DNA from: Labrys sp. KNU-23
GTDB taxonomy: Bacteria > Pseudomonadota > Alphaproteobacteria > Rhizobiales > Labraceae
Direction of reading: 5' to 3'
NCBI RefSeq assembly: GCF_008330945.1
Contig: NZ_CP043489.1
Coordinates: 2,491,501 to 2,555,500 of the forward strand
DNA length: 64,000 nucleotides
The position numbers were made by a program, and so were the translations under genes. The notes under the pieces were generated by a model, which searched no databases, was not told the origin of the DNA, and saw only the letters and a program-made list of their open reading frames with translations. Shown here one piece after another: positions 1-9,683 of the stretch (the stretch's first letter is position 1; each line of letters starts with the position of its first letter).

Positions 1-257
1 TCCCACAGATAGTTGGAGCGGATGATGGTGGTGTTGCGCCCGGTATTGCCGCCGCCCAGCCAGCCCTTTTCGAGCACGGCGATATTGGTCATGCCATGCT
101 CGGCGGCCATGTAATAGGCCGTGGCGAGGCCGTGCCCGCCAGCGCCGATGATGATGGCGTCGTAGCTGGCCTTCGGTTCGGGCGAGCGCCATTGCTCGGG
201 CCAGTCCTGATGACCACGCAGCGCGTTGCGCGCCAGGGAAAAGACAGAAAACCGCAC
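1..257 (-). CDS. soxB: Sarcosine oxidase subunit beta, N-terminal part only
   Basis: Beta subunit of heterotetrameric sarcosine oxidase, which oxidatively demethylates sarcosine to glycine in the cytoplasm at the end of choline/betaine breakdown. Only about 85 N-terminal residues are in the window; the gene runs off the left edge. Visible are the opening RFSVFSLARNALRGH, the FAD-binding stretch IIIGAGGHGLATAYY, and EKGWLGGGNTGRNTT followed by RSNYLW, all characteristic of SoxB. I chose GTG at 257 because family members begin just before the SVF motif. In-frame ATGs at 302 and 305 are alternatives that would add 15-16 residues without family resemblance. It is divergent from a GATase1/AraC regulator, which fits control of betaine/sarcosine catabolism. 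Family assignment is secure; the start is not. Confidence 0.85.
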   Translation of the reverse strand, partial: MRFSVFSLARNALRGHQDWPEQWRSPEPKASYDAIIIGAGGHGLATAYYMAAEHGMTNIAVLEKGWLGGGNTGRNTTIIRSNYLW

Positions 258-302
258 GTGTTGCCGCCCGTTGGATGGAGTCTTGAATGGCGCGACTATC
301 AT

Positions 303-708
303 CATCCCGCCGACCGCCAGTCTAGCACGGAAGCGACGCGCCTTTTGTCGCATTGGAAGAAATTGCAAAAACGAGACTGTCGTCATCAGCGGGGAGAGGA
401 CGCATTTGGGATAGTATTTGACCATTGGGTCGCATCCCATTATCTAACATTTGTCAATTTACGACATTAAATGCGACATATGGTCGGCCCCACATCAGAA
501 TTCTTCAAAAAATATCGCAATATCGTCTCGGTGCGTCGCTTCGGAGAACGCGGTACAAACCGCCCTGCAACTGACGCTTTTGACCATAATGGGCGCGTAG
601 ATGCCCGATGCCATCATGAGGGCGAGCGCTCCGTCTGGTGCGCTTTCCCGCCTCCGTCACGCTTCGTACCGCCGGCCCCCCGGCGGAGGTTCCTAGGGAG
701 AACAGCGT
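303..708. promoter_or_regulatory. Divergent regulatory region soxB / GlxA-type regulator
   Basis: About 400 bp without a convincing gene between two divergent starts. It contains the 9-mer TGTCGCATT at 346-354 and its inverse AATGCGACA at 470-478, a related GGTCGCAT at 428-435, and a dyad TGTC-N7-GACA at 452-466. Repeats of this kind are plausible operators for the adjacent AraC-type regulator; that is inference. A Shine-Dalgarno-like AGGGAGAA precedes the regulator start at 709. Confidence 0.4.
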
Positions 709-1707
709 ATGAATATCCGGCCGGATATCGGCGCCACGCATACCGTCGGCTTTCTGCTTACCCCGAACTTCTCGATGATCGCCTTCGCGGCGGCTGTGGA
801 GGTCCTGCGCCTGACGAATTACGTCACTGGCGCCAAGGCCTTCGCCTGGCGGCTCTATTCGCCGGACGGCCAGCCGATCGAGGCCTCGAACGGGGTGGCG
901 CTGGCAGTCGACGGCTCCTATGCCGATGTCGGGCCGATGCCGGAGATCATCGTGTGTTCCGGTATGGACGTGCAGAAATATGATCACGGCTCGCTGATCG
1001 CCAAGCTGCGCAAGCTCGCCTTCTATGGCGTCTCGATCGGCGCCGTGTGCACCGGCACCTACATCCTGGCCAGGGCCGGCCTGCTCGACGGCCATCGCTG
1101 CGCCATCCATTGGGAGAATTACGACAGCTTCCGCGAAGAATTCCCCGACATCGACGCCACGCAGGAACTGTTCGAGATCGACCGCAATCGCTTCACCTGC
1201 GCCGGCGGCACCGCCTCGATCGACATGATGCTGGCGCTGATCACGGCCAAGAAGGGCGCGGTCATCGCCGCTCTCGTCACCGACGAACTCATCCATCATC
1301 GCATGCGCGACTCCCATGAGCGCCAGCGCATGGAACTGCGCGCGCGCCTGGGCGTCTCCCATCCCAAGCTCCTCGCCGTGATCGGCGAGATGGACAAGCG
1401 CCTGGAGCGTCCGGTTTCCTGCGCCCAGCTCGCCCGCACCGTACGCCTGTCGCCGCGCCAGCTCGAGCGGCTCTTCCAGCGCTATCTCGACACCACGCCG
1501 ACCCGCTACTACCTCGAAATGCGCCTCAACCGCGCCCGCCAGCTCCTGCGCCAAACCTCGATGCCGATCCTGTCGGTGGGCCTGGCCTGCGGCTTCGTCT
1601 CCGCCTCGCACTTCTCCAAATGCTATTCGGAGCATTTCGACCGCACCCCCTCCGAGGAACGCAAGGGCATGCGGGTCGAACGCAACGTGGCGACGGCCAT
1701 CGCTTGA
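709..1707 (+). CDS. GlxA family transcriptional regulator (DJ-1/PfpI-like + AraC HTH)
   Basis: A 332-residue cytoplasmic regulator. Residues about 10-185 form a DJ-1/PfpI (class I glutamine amidotransferase-like) sensor domain, with VCTGTYILARAGLLDG at the nucleophile elbow and TCAGGTASIDMML further on. Residues about 225-320 form a double helix-turn-helix of AraC type (LARTVRLSPRQLERLFQRYL and ILSVGLACGFVSASHFSKCY). Regulators of this architecture next to soxB include GbdR, CdhR and SouR of Pseudomonas, which respond to betaine-pathway intermediates. By position, a sarcosine/betaine role is the best guess. The ATG at 709 has a good ribosome-binding site. The gene diverges from soxB. Confidence 0.88.
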   Translation: MNIRPDIGATHTVGFLLTPNFSMIAFAAAVEVLRLTNYVTGAKAFAWRLYSPDGQPIEASNGVALAVDGSYADVGPMPEIIVCSGMDVQKYDHGSLIAKLRKLAFYGVSIGAVCTGTYILARAGLLDGHRCAIHWENYDSFREEFPDIDATQELFEIDRNRFTCAGGTASIDMMLALITAKKGAVIAALVTDELIHHRMRDSHERQRMELRARLGVSHPKLLAVIGEMDKRLERPVSCAQLARTVRLSPRQLERLFQRYLDTTPTRYYLEMRLNRARQLLRQTSMPILSVGLACGFVSASHFSKCYSEHFDRTPSEERKGMRVERNVATAIA

Positions 1708-1935
1708 CCTGCGGAATGCACTCGCCGCCACCGCCGTGGTCGAGGCTTCCGGTGGGCCGGCGGCAGCGCCGGCCTGCGATGCACGCAGCCGTCATGCCGC
1801 CAGTCGCCGCGGCGCATGAAACCATGATGCTGTAGGGCAAGCGGTCGGCCGAGCCTGGAGGTCGAACGCATCCTCGGCGCCTGCCGTGGCAAGAGGCGAC
1901 CAACTTCTCCTGGAGCGGTGGCGCCGCCGGTCCCG

Positions 1936-2595
1936 TCAATTCCCGCCCAGCAGGCCGGCGGCGATGTTGATCGCCAGGGCCAGGATGGTGGCGTTGAAGA
2001 AGAACGAGAACACCGCATGCGCGGCGACGATGCGGCGCATCAGCCGCGAGCGCAGATTGGTGTCTGATGTCGCCGAGGAAGCGCCGATCGCCACCGAGAA
2101 ATAGACGAAATCCCAATAATCCGGCGGCTCGGGATCACCACCGAAATCCAGGCTCGGCTTACCCGGCCGGCCGACGTCATTATAGTAGATATGCGCATAG
2201 TGGATGGCGAAGATGGTGTGGATGAAGAACCACGAACAGACGATGGTCGCCACCATCAGCGGCAAGGACAGTCCGTCGCCGCCAGCGTGGTCCTTGGTTG
2301 CCTGAAGCTCGACGATCACCCCGGCAAAGCTGAGGGCCGCGGCCAGCATCGACAGGATCAGGATGATCACGGCCCCCTCGTCGAGGGAGTCGGCCTTATG
2401 GGCAAAACGGCCCGGCGGCAGGCGTGACAGCCTGTAGCTGACGATGACGACGAACAACATCGTGGTCAGGCACCACCCGGCCAGCAGGCTTTCGAGCCAG
2501 GGCAGGCCCGGTATCACCAGACCGAGAGCCATGCCGGCGACGAGGCTCCAGAGCAGGACCGGCCTGGCGGTCAGCGGACGCAGGAAGTGCCTCAC
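1936..2595 (-). CDS. DUF1345 family integral membrane protein
   Basis: A 219-residue inner-membrane protein of the DUF1345 family, function unknown. It has about five hydrophobic segments (starting VLLWSLVAGMALGLVIPG and ending FFFNATILALAINIAAGLLGG). It also has the family's hallmark region around FFIHTIFAIHYAHIYY and the PPDYWDFVYFSVAIGASSATSDTN loop. The open frame continues far upstream, but that part is out-of-frame shadow of ispA. GTG at 2595 is the sensible start, 34 bp after the ispA stop, so both genes are probably co-transcribed. It converges with the regulator at 709-1707. Confidence 0.75.
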   Translation of the reverse strand: MRHFLRPLTARPVLLWSLVAGMALGLVIPGLPWLESLLAGWCLTTMLFVVIVSYRLSRLPPGRFAHKADSLDEGAVIILILSMLAAALSFAGVIVELQATKDHAGGDGLSLPLMVATIVCSWFFIHTIFAIHYAHIYYNDVGRPGKPSLDFGGDPEPPDYWDFVYFSVAIGASSATSDTNLRSRLMRRIVAAHAVFSFFFNATILALAINIAAGLLGGN

Positions 2596-2629
2596 CCTAG
2601 AGGCCTCGCTCGCCGTCTCGCCTGGAATC

Positions 2630-3541
2630 TCACTTGCGCCTGTCCGCCGTGAAGCGGGCGGCGGCGCGCAGAATGTCCGCCTCGTCGCCAAAGCCGGCAA
2701 GGGCAGCGAGGGCATCGGCGGTGAGGCGCTCGAGCTCGGCTCGGGCCTTCTCCACGCCCCACAGGCCGACCAGGGTCGCCTTGCCGCGGTCGGCATCCTT
2801 GCCGGTCGCCTTGCCGAGTTCCGCGCTGGAGGCCTCGATGTCGAGGATATCGTCGGCGATCTGGAAGGCGGCACCCAGAGCGCGGCCGTAGGACAGCAAG
2901 GTTTGATAGGTGGGCGCATCGGCATGCCCGATCACCGCGCCCATTTCCACTGCACACGATAGAATCGCGCCCGTTTTCATCGCCTGCAGGTGAGCGATGG
3001 CCTGGGCCGAAAGTTCGCCTGCCGCCCCGAAGCGCCCCTCCGCCTCCAGGTCCAGCATCTGGCCACCGGCCATGCCCGCACCGCCGGCGGCCTTGGCGAG
3101 CAGGCGCACCAGTTCAGCTCGCACACCCGCATCGGTCCCGGTCGCGGCATCCGCCAGGGTCTCGAAGGCGAGGGTCTGCAGCGCATCGCCGGCCAGGATG
3201 GCCGTGGCCTCGTCATAGGCCAGATGCAGCGTTGGCTTGCCGCGCCGTAACGCATCATCATCCATCGCCGGCAGATCGTCATGGGCAAGGCTGTAGACAT
3301 GCACGAGCTCGATCGCCGCGCCGGCGCGCAGGGCGGCGGTCTGATCGCCCTGCAGAAGGCGCGCCGTTTCGACCACCAGGAAGGGCCGCAGCCTTTTGCC
3401 GCCGCCCAGAACCGCGTAGCGCATCGCGCCCAGCAACCGGGCCGGCACTGGCGGCGTGGTGGCGACGTCGAAGATCGTCACCAGCACATCTTCGATCTCA
3501 CTGGCGACGGAAGCGAGGCGGTGATGGAAATCGACGGTCAT
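2630..3541 (-). CDS. ispA: Farnesyl diphosphate synthase (polyprenyl synthetase family)
   Basis: Trans-isoprenyl diphosphate synthase, 303 residues. It makes geranyl and then farnesyl diphosphate from IPP and DMAPP for ubiquinone, undecaprenyl phosphate and hopanoids. The first aspartate-rich motif is DDLPAMDDD (about residue 90), preceded by HVYSLAH. The second is QIADDILD (about 230). GGGKRLRP, which binds the diphosphate, lies near residue 47. The insertion of two residues in the first motif is typical of bacterial FPP synthases. The usual partner xseB is not upstream. DUF1345 follows 34 bp downstream. A hairpin with arms CCTCTCCC/GGGAGAGG (3562-3582) lies just upstream of the start. Confidence 0.92.
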   Translation of the reverse strand: MTVDFHHRLASVASEIEDVLVTIFDVATTPPVPARLLGAMRYAVLGGGKRLRPFLVVETARLLQGDQTAALRAGAAIELVHVYSLAHDDLPAMDDDALRRGKPTLHLAYDEATAILAGDALQTLAFETLADAATGTDAGVRAELVRLLAKAAGGAGMAGGQMLDLEAEGRFGAAGELSAQAIAHLQAMKTGAILSCAVEMGAVIGHADAPTYQTLLSYGRALGAAFQIADDILDIEASSAELGKATGKDADRGKATLVGLWGVEKARAELERLTADALAALAGFGDEADILRAAARFTADRRK

Positions 3542-3561
3542 GGATTGCTCATAGGAACTTT

Positions 3562-3582
3562 CCTCTCCCGACCCGGGAGAGG
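3562..3582. repeat. Short palindrome, CCTCTCCC-N5-GGGAGAGG
   Basis: A perfect 8-bp inverted repeat with 5-nt centre between ispA and phaB. An identical 21-nt copy occurs at 23609-23629 between other genes. This marks it as a dispersed palindrome that may act as a terminator or mRNA-stabilising hairpin. Confidence 0.6.
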
Positions 3583-3690
3583 ATGACGCAAGATTATCGG
3601 CAAGCAGCTTCTCACGGCTGCGATGATGGAACGCGAAACGGGTCGCCGCGTTCCATCGATCGTCTCATCTCCCGCTGGGGAGCCCTGGCC

Positions 3691-4416
3691 TCAGGCCAGG
3701 TACTGCCCGCCATTGATGCTGAGCGTCGAGCCGGTGATATAGCCGGCCTCGTCTGAGGCCAGGAACACCACGGCTCGGGCGATTTCATCGGGCTGCCCCA
3801 ACCGGCCGGTCGGAATCAGGGGCAGAATGCGGGTTTCCAATACTTTGGGATCGATCGCCTGCACCATCTCGGTGCCGATATAGCCGGGCGCGATCACATT
3901 GGCGGTGATGCCCTTGGCCGCGCCTTCCAGGGCCAATGCCTTGACGAAGCCGATATCGCCGGCCTTGGCCGCGGAATAATTGACCTGTCCGGCCTGCCCC
4001 TTCTGGCCGTTGATCGAGGAGATCACGACCACCCGGCCGAAACCACGATTGCGCATGCCCTCGATGACCGGGCGGGTCATGTTGAACAGGCTGTCGAGAT
4101 TGGTGCGGATGACGGCGGACCACTGGTCCTTGCTCATCTTGTGAAAGAAGCCGTCACGGGTGATGCCGGCATTGTTGACCAGGATGTCGACCGGCCCGAG
4201 ATCCTTCTCCACCTGCGCCACGCCGGCGGCACAGGCGTCGAAATCGCCGACGTCCCACTTGTAGGTTGCAATGCCTGTTTCGGCCTTGAACTTGGCCGCT
4301 GCCTCGTCATTGCCGGCATAGCTGGCGGCAACCGTGTGGCCGGCCGCCTTGAGCGCCTTGGAGATGGCCGCGCCGATGCCGCGCGTTCCGCCGGTGACGA
4401 TTGCAACTCTGGTCAT
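3691..4416 (-). CDS. phaB: Acetoacetyl-CoA reductase
   Basis: NADPH-dependent short-chain dehydrogenase, 241 residues. It reduces acetoacetyl-CoA to (R)-3-hydroxybutyryl-CoA, the monomer for polyhydroxybutyrate. It has the Rossmann motif TGGTRGIG (about residues 8-15), NNAG at about 85, the catalytic Ser in SSINGQ and the YxxxK pair in YSAAKAG, plus the PGYIGTEM region typical of PhaB. A longer open frame exists, but ATG at 4416 carries a strong AGGAGG site 4 nt upstream and matches family length. It lies downstream of phaA on the same strand, separated by 330 bp that hold a repeat element. No phaC is in the window. Confidence 0.93.
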   Translation of the reverse strand: MTRVAIVTGGTRGIGAAISKALKAAGHTVAASYAGNDEAAAKFKAETGIATYKWDVGDFDACAAGVAQVEKDLGPVDILVNNAGITRDGFFHKMSKDQWSAVIRTNLDSLFNMTRPVIEGMRNRGFGRVVVISSINGQKGQAGQVNYSAAKAGDIGFVKALALEGAAKGITANVIAPGYIGTEMVQAIDPKVLETRILPLIPTGRLGQPDEIARAVVFLASDEAGYITGSTLSINGGQYLA

Positions 4417-4746
4417 GGTGCCTCCTTGGTAACGAATGGTGTTCTTCATTGGACTGAAGCGTTTTGCGATTTGAGGGCGTCACCCGAAAGCGCAAAGACG
4501 CGTCGAGACAAAGAGTTGGGGCAAATAAGCGTTCATTCATGAACGCGCTTTGCTCCAGGAAGTCGCGAACCGGCCTTCGCCCCTAAGGACCGGCCCGACA
4601 CGTACCGCCCCTCCCCTGCACGGGAAGGGGCCGAGACCGAGGGCGTCCCCTGTTCCCCCGGTGGAGGAACCGCCCTTCCGTTCAAGCTCCTCGCGGTGCC
4701 TGGCGTTCACCAGGCCGCAAGATGCCTGCACATCGCCGTGAACCGA
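4417..4746. other. phaA-phaB intergenic region without genes
   Basis: 330 bp with no supported gene. The part 4456-4556 is a copy of the dispersed GCGTTTTGCGA repeat family, described separately. The part 4570-4700 holds an imperfect GC-rich hairpin around 4608-4631. An insertion here may weaken read-through from phaA into phaB. Confidence 0.5.
4456..4556 (-). repeat. Dispersed intergenic repeat family A, copy 1
   Basis: About 100 bp. Read on the minus strand it begins GAGCAAAGCGCGTTCATG, contains AACTCTTTGT and GCGTCTTTGCG, and ends ATCGCAAAACGCTTC. The same order of blocks occurs at 12501-12627, 16416-16514 and 62714-62828. The ends are complementary enough to fold back (GCAAAACGC / GCGCTTTGC). 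It is probably a non-autonomous, REP/MITE-like element. Confidence 0.75.
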
Positions 4747-5919
<1,173 letters not shown>

Positions 5920-6542
5920 GGCAATTTCACTCCTCTTGTATTTCGTTGTGCGACGGCCCGGTGGACCAACCCTTTGCGAAGCAGAATTTACCGGCTCCAT
6001 CCACGTGGGAATGAGGCGGGTAAATTCTGCAAATCGCCAAAGTCCTGCAGATTGCGGTTGAGCGGATCACAGATCCGCTCAACCGCAATCTGCCTGGGCA
6101 TATGGGACGCTTGGCGCGCCGCCGTCAATGCGCCAGGTGAGTTTACCGCGCTTGCACAAAGATGTTTTCGCGACCGCGAAAAGAGCCTAGATTTGTCAGA
6201 CCGAGGGGGTGATCATCCCGCCAGGAGAGGGTTCCGGAACGGGGTACCGTCGCCGGGCCGGAAGCCGTCGCGGCAGCGCCGGGATGGTTCGGAATTTCCA
6301 GGCTTGCCCAGGCGAGTCCGTTCGGAAATTCTGCATGATCAGTTTCGAGGCGAACTCTCCGGCATCGCAATCATGTGCCTGCCTGGGGGATTTGCCTAAG
6401 CAGATCGAGTTTGATCGGGCTTCCGGCCAGACCAAACTCGATCCGCGGGATCGGAAATGTTTGCAGAGTTCGCACGCTTCCCCCACAGATGGGGCAGGCA
6501 GGTGAATGCTGCAGGGCAGGGACGAGCGTAAGGGGCAGTAGG
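5920..6542. promoter_or_regulatory. phaA / phaR divergent region with long palindromes
   Basis: 620 bp without a credible gene. It holds three inverted repeats. One has 12-bp arms at 5981-5992 and 6019-6030 around the palindrome CCACGTGG. Another is a perfect 21-bp hairpin with arms 6047-6067 and 6073-6093. The third has 10-bp arms at 6403-6412 and 6434-6443. The arms of the first two begin or end with GCAG/CTGC. PhaR repressors are known to bind TGC-rich dyads, so these are candidate operators, though the 21-bp hairpin may equally be a dispersed repeat. Confidence 0.45.
6047..6093. repeat. Perfect 21-bp inverted repeat with 5-nt loop
   Basis: The arms 6047-6067 and 6073-6093 are exact reverse complements, starting GCAGATTGCGG, with loop CACAG. 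It would form a very stable hairpin in RNA or a cruciform in DNA. No T-tract follows, so it is not a classical terminator. Confidence 0.8.
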
Positions 6543-7151
6543 ATGGCGAAAGCTAAAGAGCCGACCACGATCAAGAAATACGCCAACCGGCGCCTCTACA
6601 ACACGGGTACCTCGACCTATGTCACGCTCGAAGACCTCGGCACCATGGTCAAGGCCGGCGAGGATTTCGTGGTCCATGACGCCAAGACCAATGAGGACAT
6701 CACCCGTCAGGTCCTCACCCAGATCATCTTCGAACAGGAGAGCAAGGGCCAGAACTTGCTGCCGATCACCTTCCTGCGCCAGTTGATCCGCTTCTATGGC
6801 GACAGCATGCAGGCGCTGGTGCCGAGCTTCCTCGAGTTCTCCATCGACAATCTCACCCGCGACCAGCAAAAACTGCGCGAGCAGATGACACAGCATCTTG
6901 CCAGTGGCTGGGGCCAGGCGCCCTGGGTCAATGGCGGTTTCGGCGCGCTCGAGGAGCAGGCCCGCAACAATATGGTGGCCTTCCAGCGTGCCTTTCGCCT
7001 GTTCTCGCCTTTCACGCAGGCCGGCAGCGAGGATGTGAAGGAACCGGCCGCAACCGCCACATCCAAGAGCAGCGACGATCTCGATACGCTCAAGAAGGAA
7101 TTGGCGGAGATGAAGTCGCGTCTCGACCGCATCAGCGACGACAAGAAGTAG
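6543..7151 (+). CDS. phaR: Polyhydroxyalkanoate synthesis repressor PhaR
   Basis: A 202-residue DNA-binding regulator that senses PHB and represses phasin and PHB genes. The N-terminal PHB accumulation regulatory domain is clear: TIKKYANRRLYNTGTSTYVTL, then FVVHDAKTNEDITRQVLTQIIFEQE and LPITFLRQLIRFYGDSMQ. The C-terminal part (from about residue 150) is low-complexity and ends in a short coiled coil (DLDTLKKELAEMKSRLDRI). The ATG at 6543 follows AAGGGGCAGTAGG. It is divergent from phaA and converges with the GGDEF-EAL gene. Confidence 0.93.
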   Translation: MAKAKEPTTIKKYANRRLYNTGTSTYVTLEDLGTMVKAGEDFVVHDAKTNEDITRQVLTQIIFEQESKGQNLLPITFLRQLIRFYGDSMQALVPSFLEFSIDNLTRDQQKLREQMTQHLASGWGQAPWVNGGFGALEEQARNNMVAFQRAFRLFSPFTQAGSEDVKEPAATATSKSSDDLDTLKKELAEMKSRLDRISDDKK

Positions 7152-7161
7152 GACGGCACCA

Positions 7162-7186
7162 CCTTCTCCTCTTGTGGGGGAGAAGG
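7162..7186. terminator. Candidate bidirectional hairpin between convergent genes
   Basis: Inverted repeat CCTTCTCC (7162-7169) / GGAGAAGG (7179-7186), placed between the convergent stop codons of phaR and the GGDEF-EAL gene. There is no strong T-run, so termination is inferred mainly from position. Confidence 0.4.
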
Positions 7187-7197
7187 CAGGCCGCGCC

Positions 7198-8907
7198 TCA
7201 CGTCCCCGTCAGGGCCATCGGCGCCTGGCGGCCGGCATCACGCAGTCGCGGCAATTCCAGCCGGAGCGGGCCTGCCACCGTCCCCATCAGGCGGTTGCAG
7301 CCCCAGTTCAGGAGCTGGCGCCCGATGACCTCGTCATCCACCCATTCGGCCGCCATGTCGAAGCCGTGCCGTGCGCCGATCTCGATCAGGCTGTGCAGCG
7401 CAAAACGGCCCTGCGCGACCTGATCGGCCATTTCGACCAGCACGCCGTTGAGCGTCACCTGGCGGACTTCGAGGGCCTGGAGTTCGGCGAAGTCGAGATG
7501 GCCGCCGCCGAAACCGCCAATGCCGAGCCGGGCGCCGGAAGCGCGGATCGCCCGGCAATAACGGCCATTATTGCCGAGATCGGCCTTGGCCAGCGCCTCG
7601 TCGAGTTCGATGGTCAAGCGCTCGAAGCTGTCGCCCGGGCCCTGGCGCGGATCGACGACGACCGGCAGGGGCAGGATCAGTTCGACGCCGGGATGGCGGT
7701 CGAGCACCATGCCGGCGAGGTCCACCAGCCGCAAGGCGAGCCGGCGCGCGAGCGCGCGGTCGCAGGCCGGGGTCAGCCAAGCCGGTTGCAAGGACGCCGG
7801 TTGCAAGGATGCCGACTGCAGCGTGCCGGGCACCCGGATGAAGGCGCGGGCCCGGAAGGCCTGCCGTCCCGTCGACTCGGCCGCCAGCACCGGCTCGAAG
7901 CCGAGGAAGATGCGGTCTTCGTTGAGCGCCAGCGCCAGGCGCTGCGCCGCATTCGCCGACGCGGCCTGATGATCGCCTTCGGCAAAGATCGCGATACCGC
8001 CCGGTGTCTCGCGCTCGCAGCGGTCGAGGGCCTGCTGCGCTGCGTGCAGGGCCGTACCGGCGGTCTCCGTCGCGGGTGCGATATGGACGGCGCCGATCGA
8101 CACCGTCGGCTGGATCACGCCGTCTTCCGCCTCGACGGTGACGCGCTCGACCACCTGCTGGAAGCGTTCGGCCGCCGCCCTGATATCCCCGGCCTGGCAA
8201 CCGGGTAGCATCAGCGCGAATTTGCCGTCGGCGATGCTGGTAAGGCTGTCGCCGATGCGCAGCACGCTGCGCAAGCCACGCATCACCTGGGCGCAGACGC
8301 GATCCGCCACCACGGCGCCGAAGGCACCATGGATGGCGCCGAGCCGGTCGATGGTCGCCAGGAACAACCCGGCCTGCCGGCCCTCTGCGCAGGCACTGGC
8401 CAGGGCGGTGGCAAAAACGCGGTCGTGAATGCCGATCACCGCGTGGGCCGATGCCGCCGCCTCGTCTTCCGGGCATTCGGCCACGACGCGAACCAGGCCG
8501 CGCGCAACCACCGGTCGCCCGTCCGGCCCGGCGAACCAGCGTCCGCGATCCTCGATCCAGCGCTTCCGGCCGGCTGCATGCGGACGGTAGCTGTAGCGCA
8601 GGCAATAGGGCGCGCCCTCGCCCGTTCCCCCATGCGGGCTCTGGAGGATGGCCTCGTGCCGGCCGCCGGGCCGGTCGAGGTCGATCAGGCGGGCAAAAGC
8701 CTTGCCGTCGGCAATGTCGGCGGCGGCACGCACGCCGAGCACGACGGCTGCCCCCGCTCCCCAGGCGAGACGGTCGGTCTCCAGGCACCATTCATAGCTG
8801 GCCTGGCCGAGGGCGCCGAGAAGGGCCTGAGGTGCGACAAGAACCTGGGGATCGAGGGTCGGCTGATCGACACAAGTGCCGGAAGCCGGCACGGCACTAT
8901 CATACAT
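7198..8907 (-). CDS. Degenerate GGDEF-EAL protein with N-terminal PAS-like region
   Basis: 569 residues. Residues about 30-145 look like a PAS fold (ASYEWCLETDRLAWG ... RWIEDRGRWFAGPDGRPV). About 160-300 is GGDEF-like, but the active site GGDEF is replaced by IADGKF. About 310-555 is EAL-like (FLGFEPVLA..., LELPLPV-like strands, ARLGIGGFGGG), but the EAL glutamate motif reads RARAFIRV. Both halves therefore lack catalytic residues, so this is probably a c-di-GMP binding or scaffolding protein rather than an enzyme. An in-frame 15-bp tandem repeat (7781-7822) encodes the LQSAS/LQPAS repeats. It converges with phaR. Confidence 0.78.
   Translation of the reverse strand: MYDSAVPASGTCVDQPTLDPQVLVAPQALLGALGQASYEWCLETDRLAWGAGAAVVLGVRAAADIADGKAFARLIDLDRPGGRHEAILQSPHGGTGEGAPYCLRYSYRPHAAGRKRWIEDRGRWFAGPDGRPVVARGLVRVVAECPEDEAAASAHAVIGIHDRVFATALASACAEGRQAGLFLATIDRLGAIHGAFGAVVADRVCAQVMRGLRSVLRIGDSLTSIADGKFALMLPGCQAGDIRAAAERFQQVVERVTVEAEDGVIQPTVSIGAVHIAPATETAGTALHAAQQALDRCERETPGGIAIFAEGDHQAASANAAQRLALALNEDRIFLGFEPVLAAESTGRQAFRARAFIRVPGTLQSASLQPASLQPAWLTPACDRALARRLALRLVDLAGMVLDRHPGVELILPLPVVVDPRQGPGDSFERLTIELDEALAKADLGNNGRYCRAIRASGARLGIGGFGGGHLDFAELQALEVRQVTLNGVLVEMADQVAQGRFALHSLIEIGARHGFDMAAEWVDDEVIGRQLLNWGCNRLMGTVAGPLRLELPRLRDAGRQAPMALTGT
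7781..7822. repeat. 15-bp tandem repeat inside the GGDEF-EAL gene
   Basis: Two near-identical 15-bp units, GCCGGTTGCAAGGAC at 7781-7795 and the same with a final T at 7796-7810, followed by a diverged partial unit to 7822. In frame, so it adds or removes five residues (LQPAS) per unit. Confidence 0.8.
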
Positions 8908-9061
8908 GCTTCGCGTCCTGCGCCCGTTGCATCGGGCGTGAAAGGGGGAAGCAAGAACAATGCCGTGGAATGATTAATAGCTCGGAAAGACGGCCCGTGG
9001 GATCGCATGCTTTCACCCTCCCCTCCAGAGAGGGTAAGAGCCGGCTGCCCCGTGGAAGTCC

Positions 9062-9664
9062 CTACACGCTGCCGGCCACCATGGCGCGGATCACCACGCG
9101 CAGGAGGCGGGCAAGGCGCTGGTCGAGTTCGAGCCGATTGGCATCCCGGTCGGAGGCGATGGCCGCCGGATCGATGAAGCGGTGCAGGGCGTCGCCAAGA
9201 AAGGCGATCAACCTCTCATTCGAGCGGGCGCGGAAGAGTTCGATGGAGCGCCCTTCGTCGACGACGCGCTCGATCAGGCTGCGGATGCGGCGGCGATGCT
9301 TGCGCACTACGGCGCGGTTCTCGCCGATCGCCGACAGCCAGGCCGCATAGAGATTGGGCTCCTGGTCGAGGCGCTCGCGATAGAGCCGCGCCAGCAGCAG
9401 CATCAGGCGCTCCAGCTTGTCGTCGGCCGGGTCGGGCGCGTCGGCGACCACGGCGAGCTGGGTCTCCACCGCCTTGTGCCAATCGGCGGTAACGGCATCG
9501 ATCAGCGCATCCTTGGAGGCGAAATAGCGATAGACGGCGGCATGGCTGACCTGTGCCTCGCGCGCGACCGACACCACGGAGGTACGCTCCAGCCCGTGCT
9601 TGCGCACATGATCGGTGGCGATGTCGAGGAGACGCGCGCCGGTCGGTTCACTCTTGCCACCCAT
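9062..9664 (-). CDS. TetR/AcrR family transcriptional regulator
   Basis: 200 residues. The N-terminal HTH is plain: LDIATDHVRKHGLERTSVVSVAREAQVSHAAVYRYFASKDALIDAV (residues about 13-58). The rest is a helical ligand domain with no recognisable specificity and a basic patch RKHRRRIRSLIERV near residue 130. The ATG at 9664 has a strong GGGAGGGAG site. It starts 19 bp after the zapE stop on the same strand, so it may be the last gene of a GST-zapE-tetR unit. Target genes are unknown. Confidence 0.85.
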   Translation of the reverse strand: MGGKSEPTGARLLDIATDHVRKHGLERTSVVSVAREAQVSHAAVYRYFASKDALIDAVTADWHKAVETQLAVVADAPDPADDKLERLMLLLARLYRERLDQEPNLYAAWLSAIGENRAVVRKHRRRIRSLIERVVDEGRSIELFRARSNERLIAFLGDALHRFIDPAAIASDRDANRLELDQRLARLLRVVIRAMVAGSV

Positions 9665-9683
9665 GCTCTCCCTCCCCGCCGGC

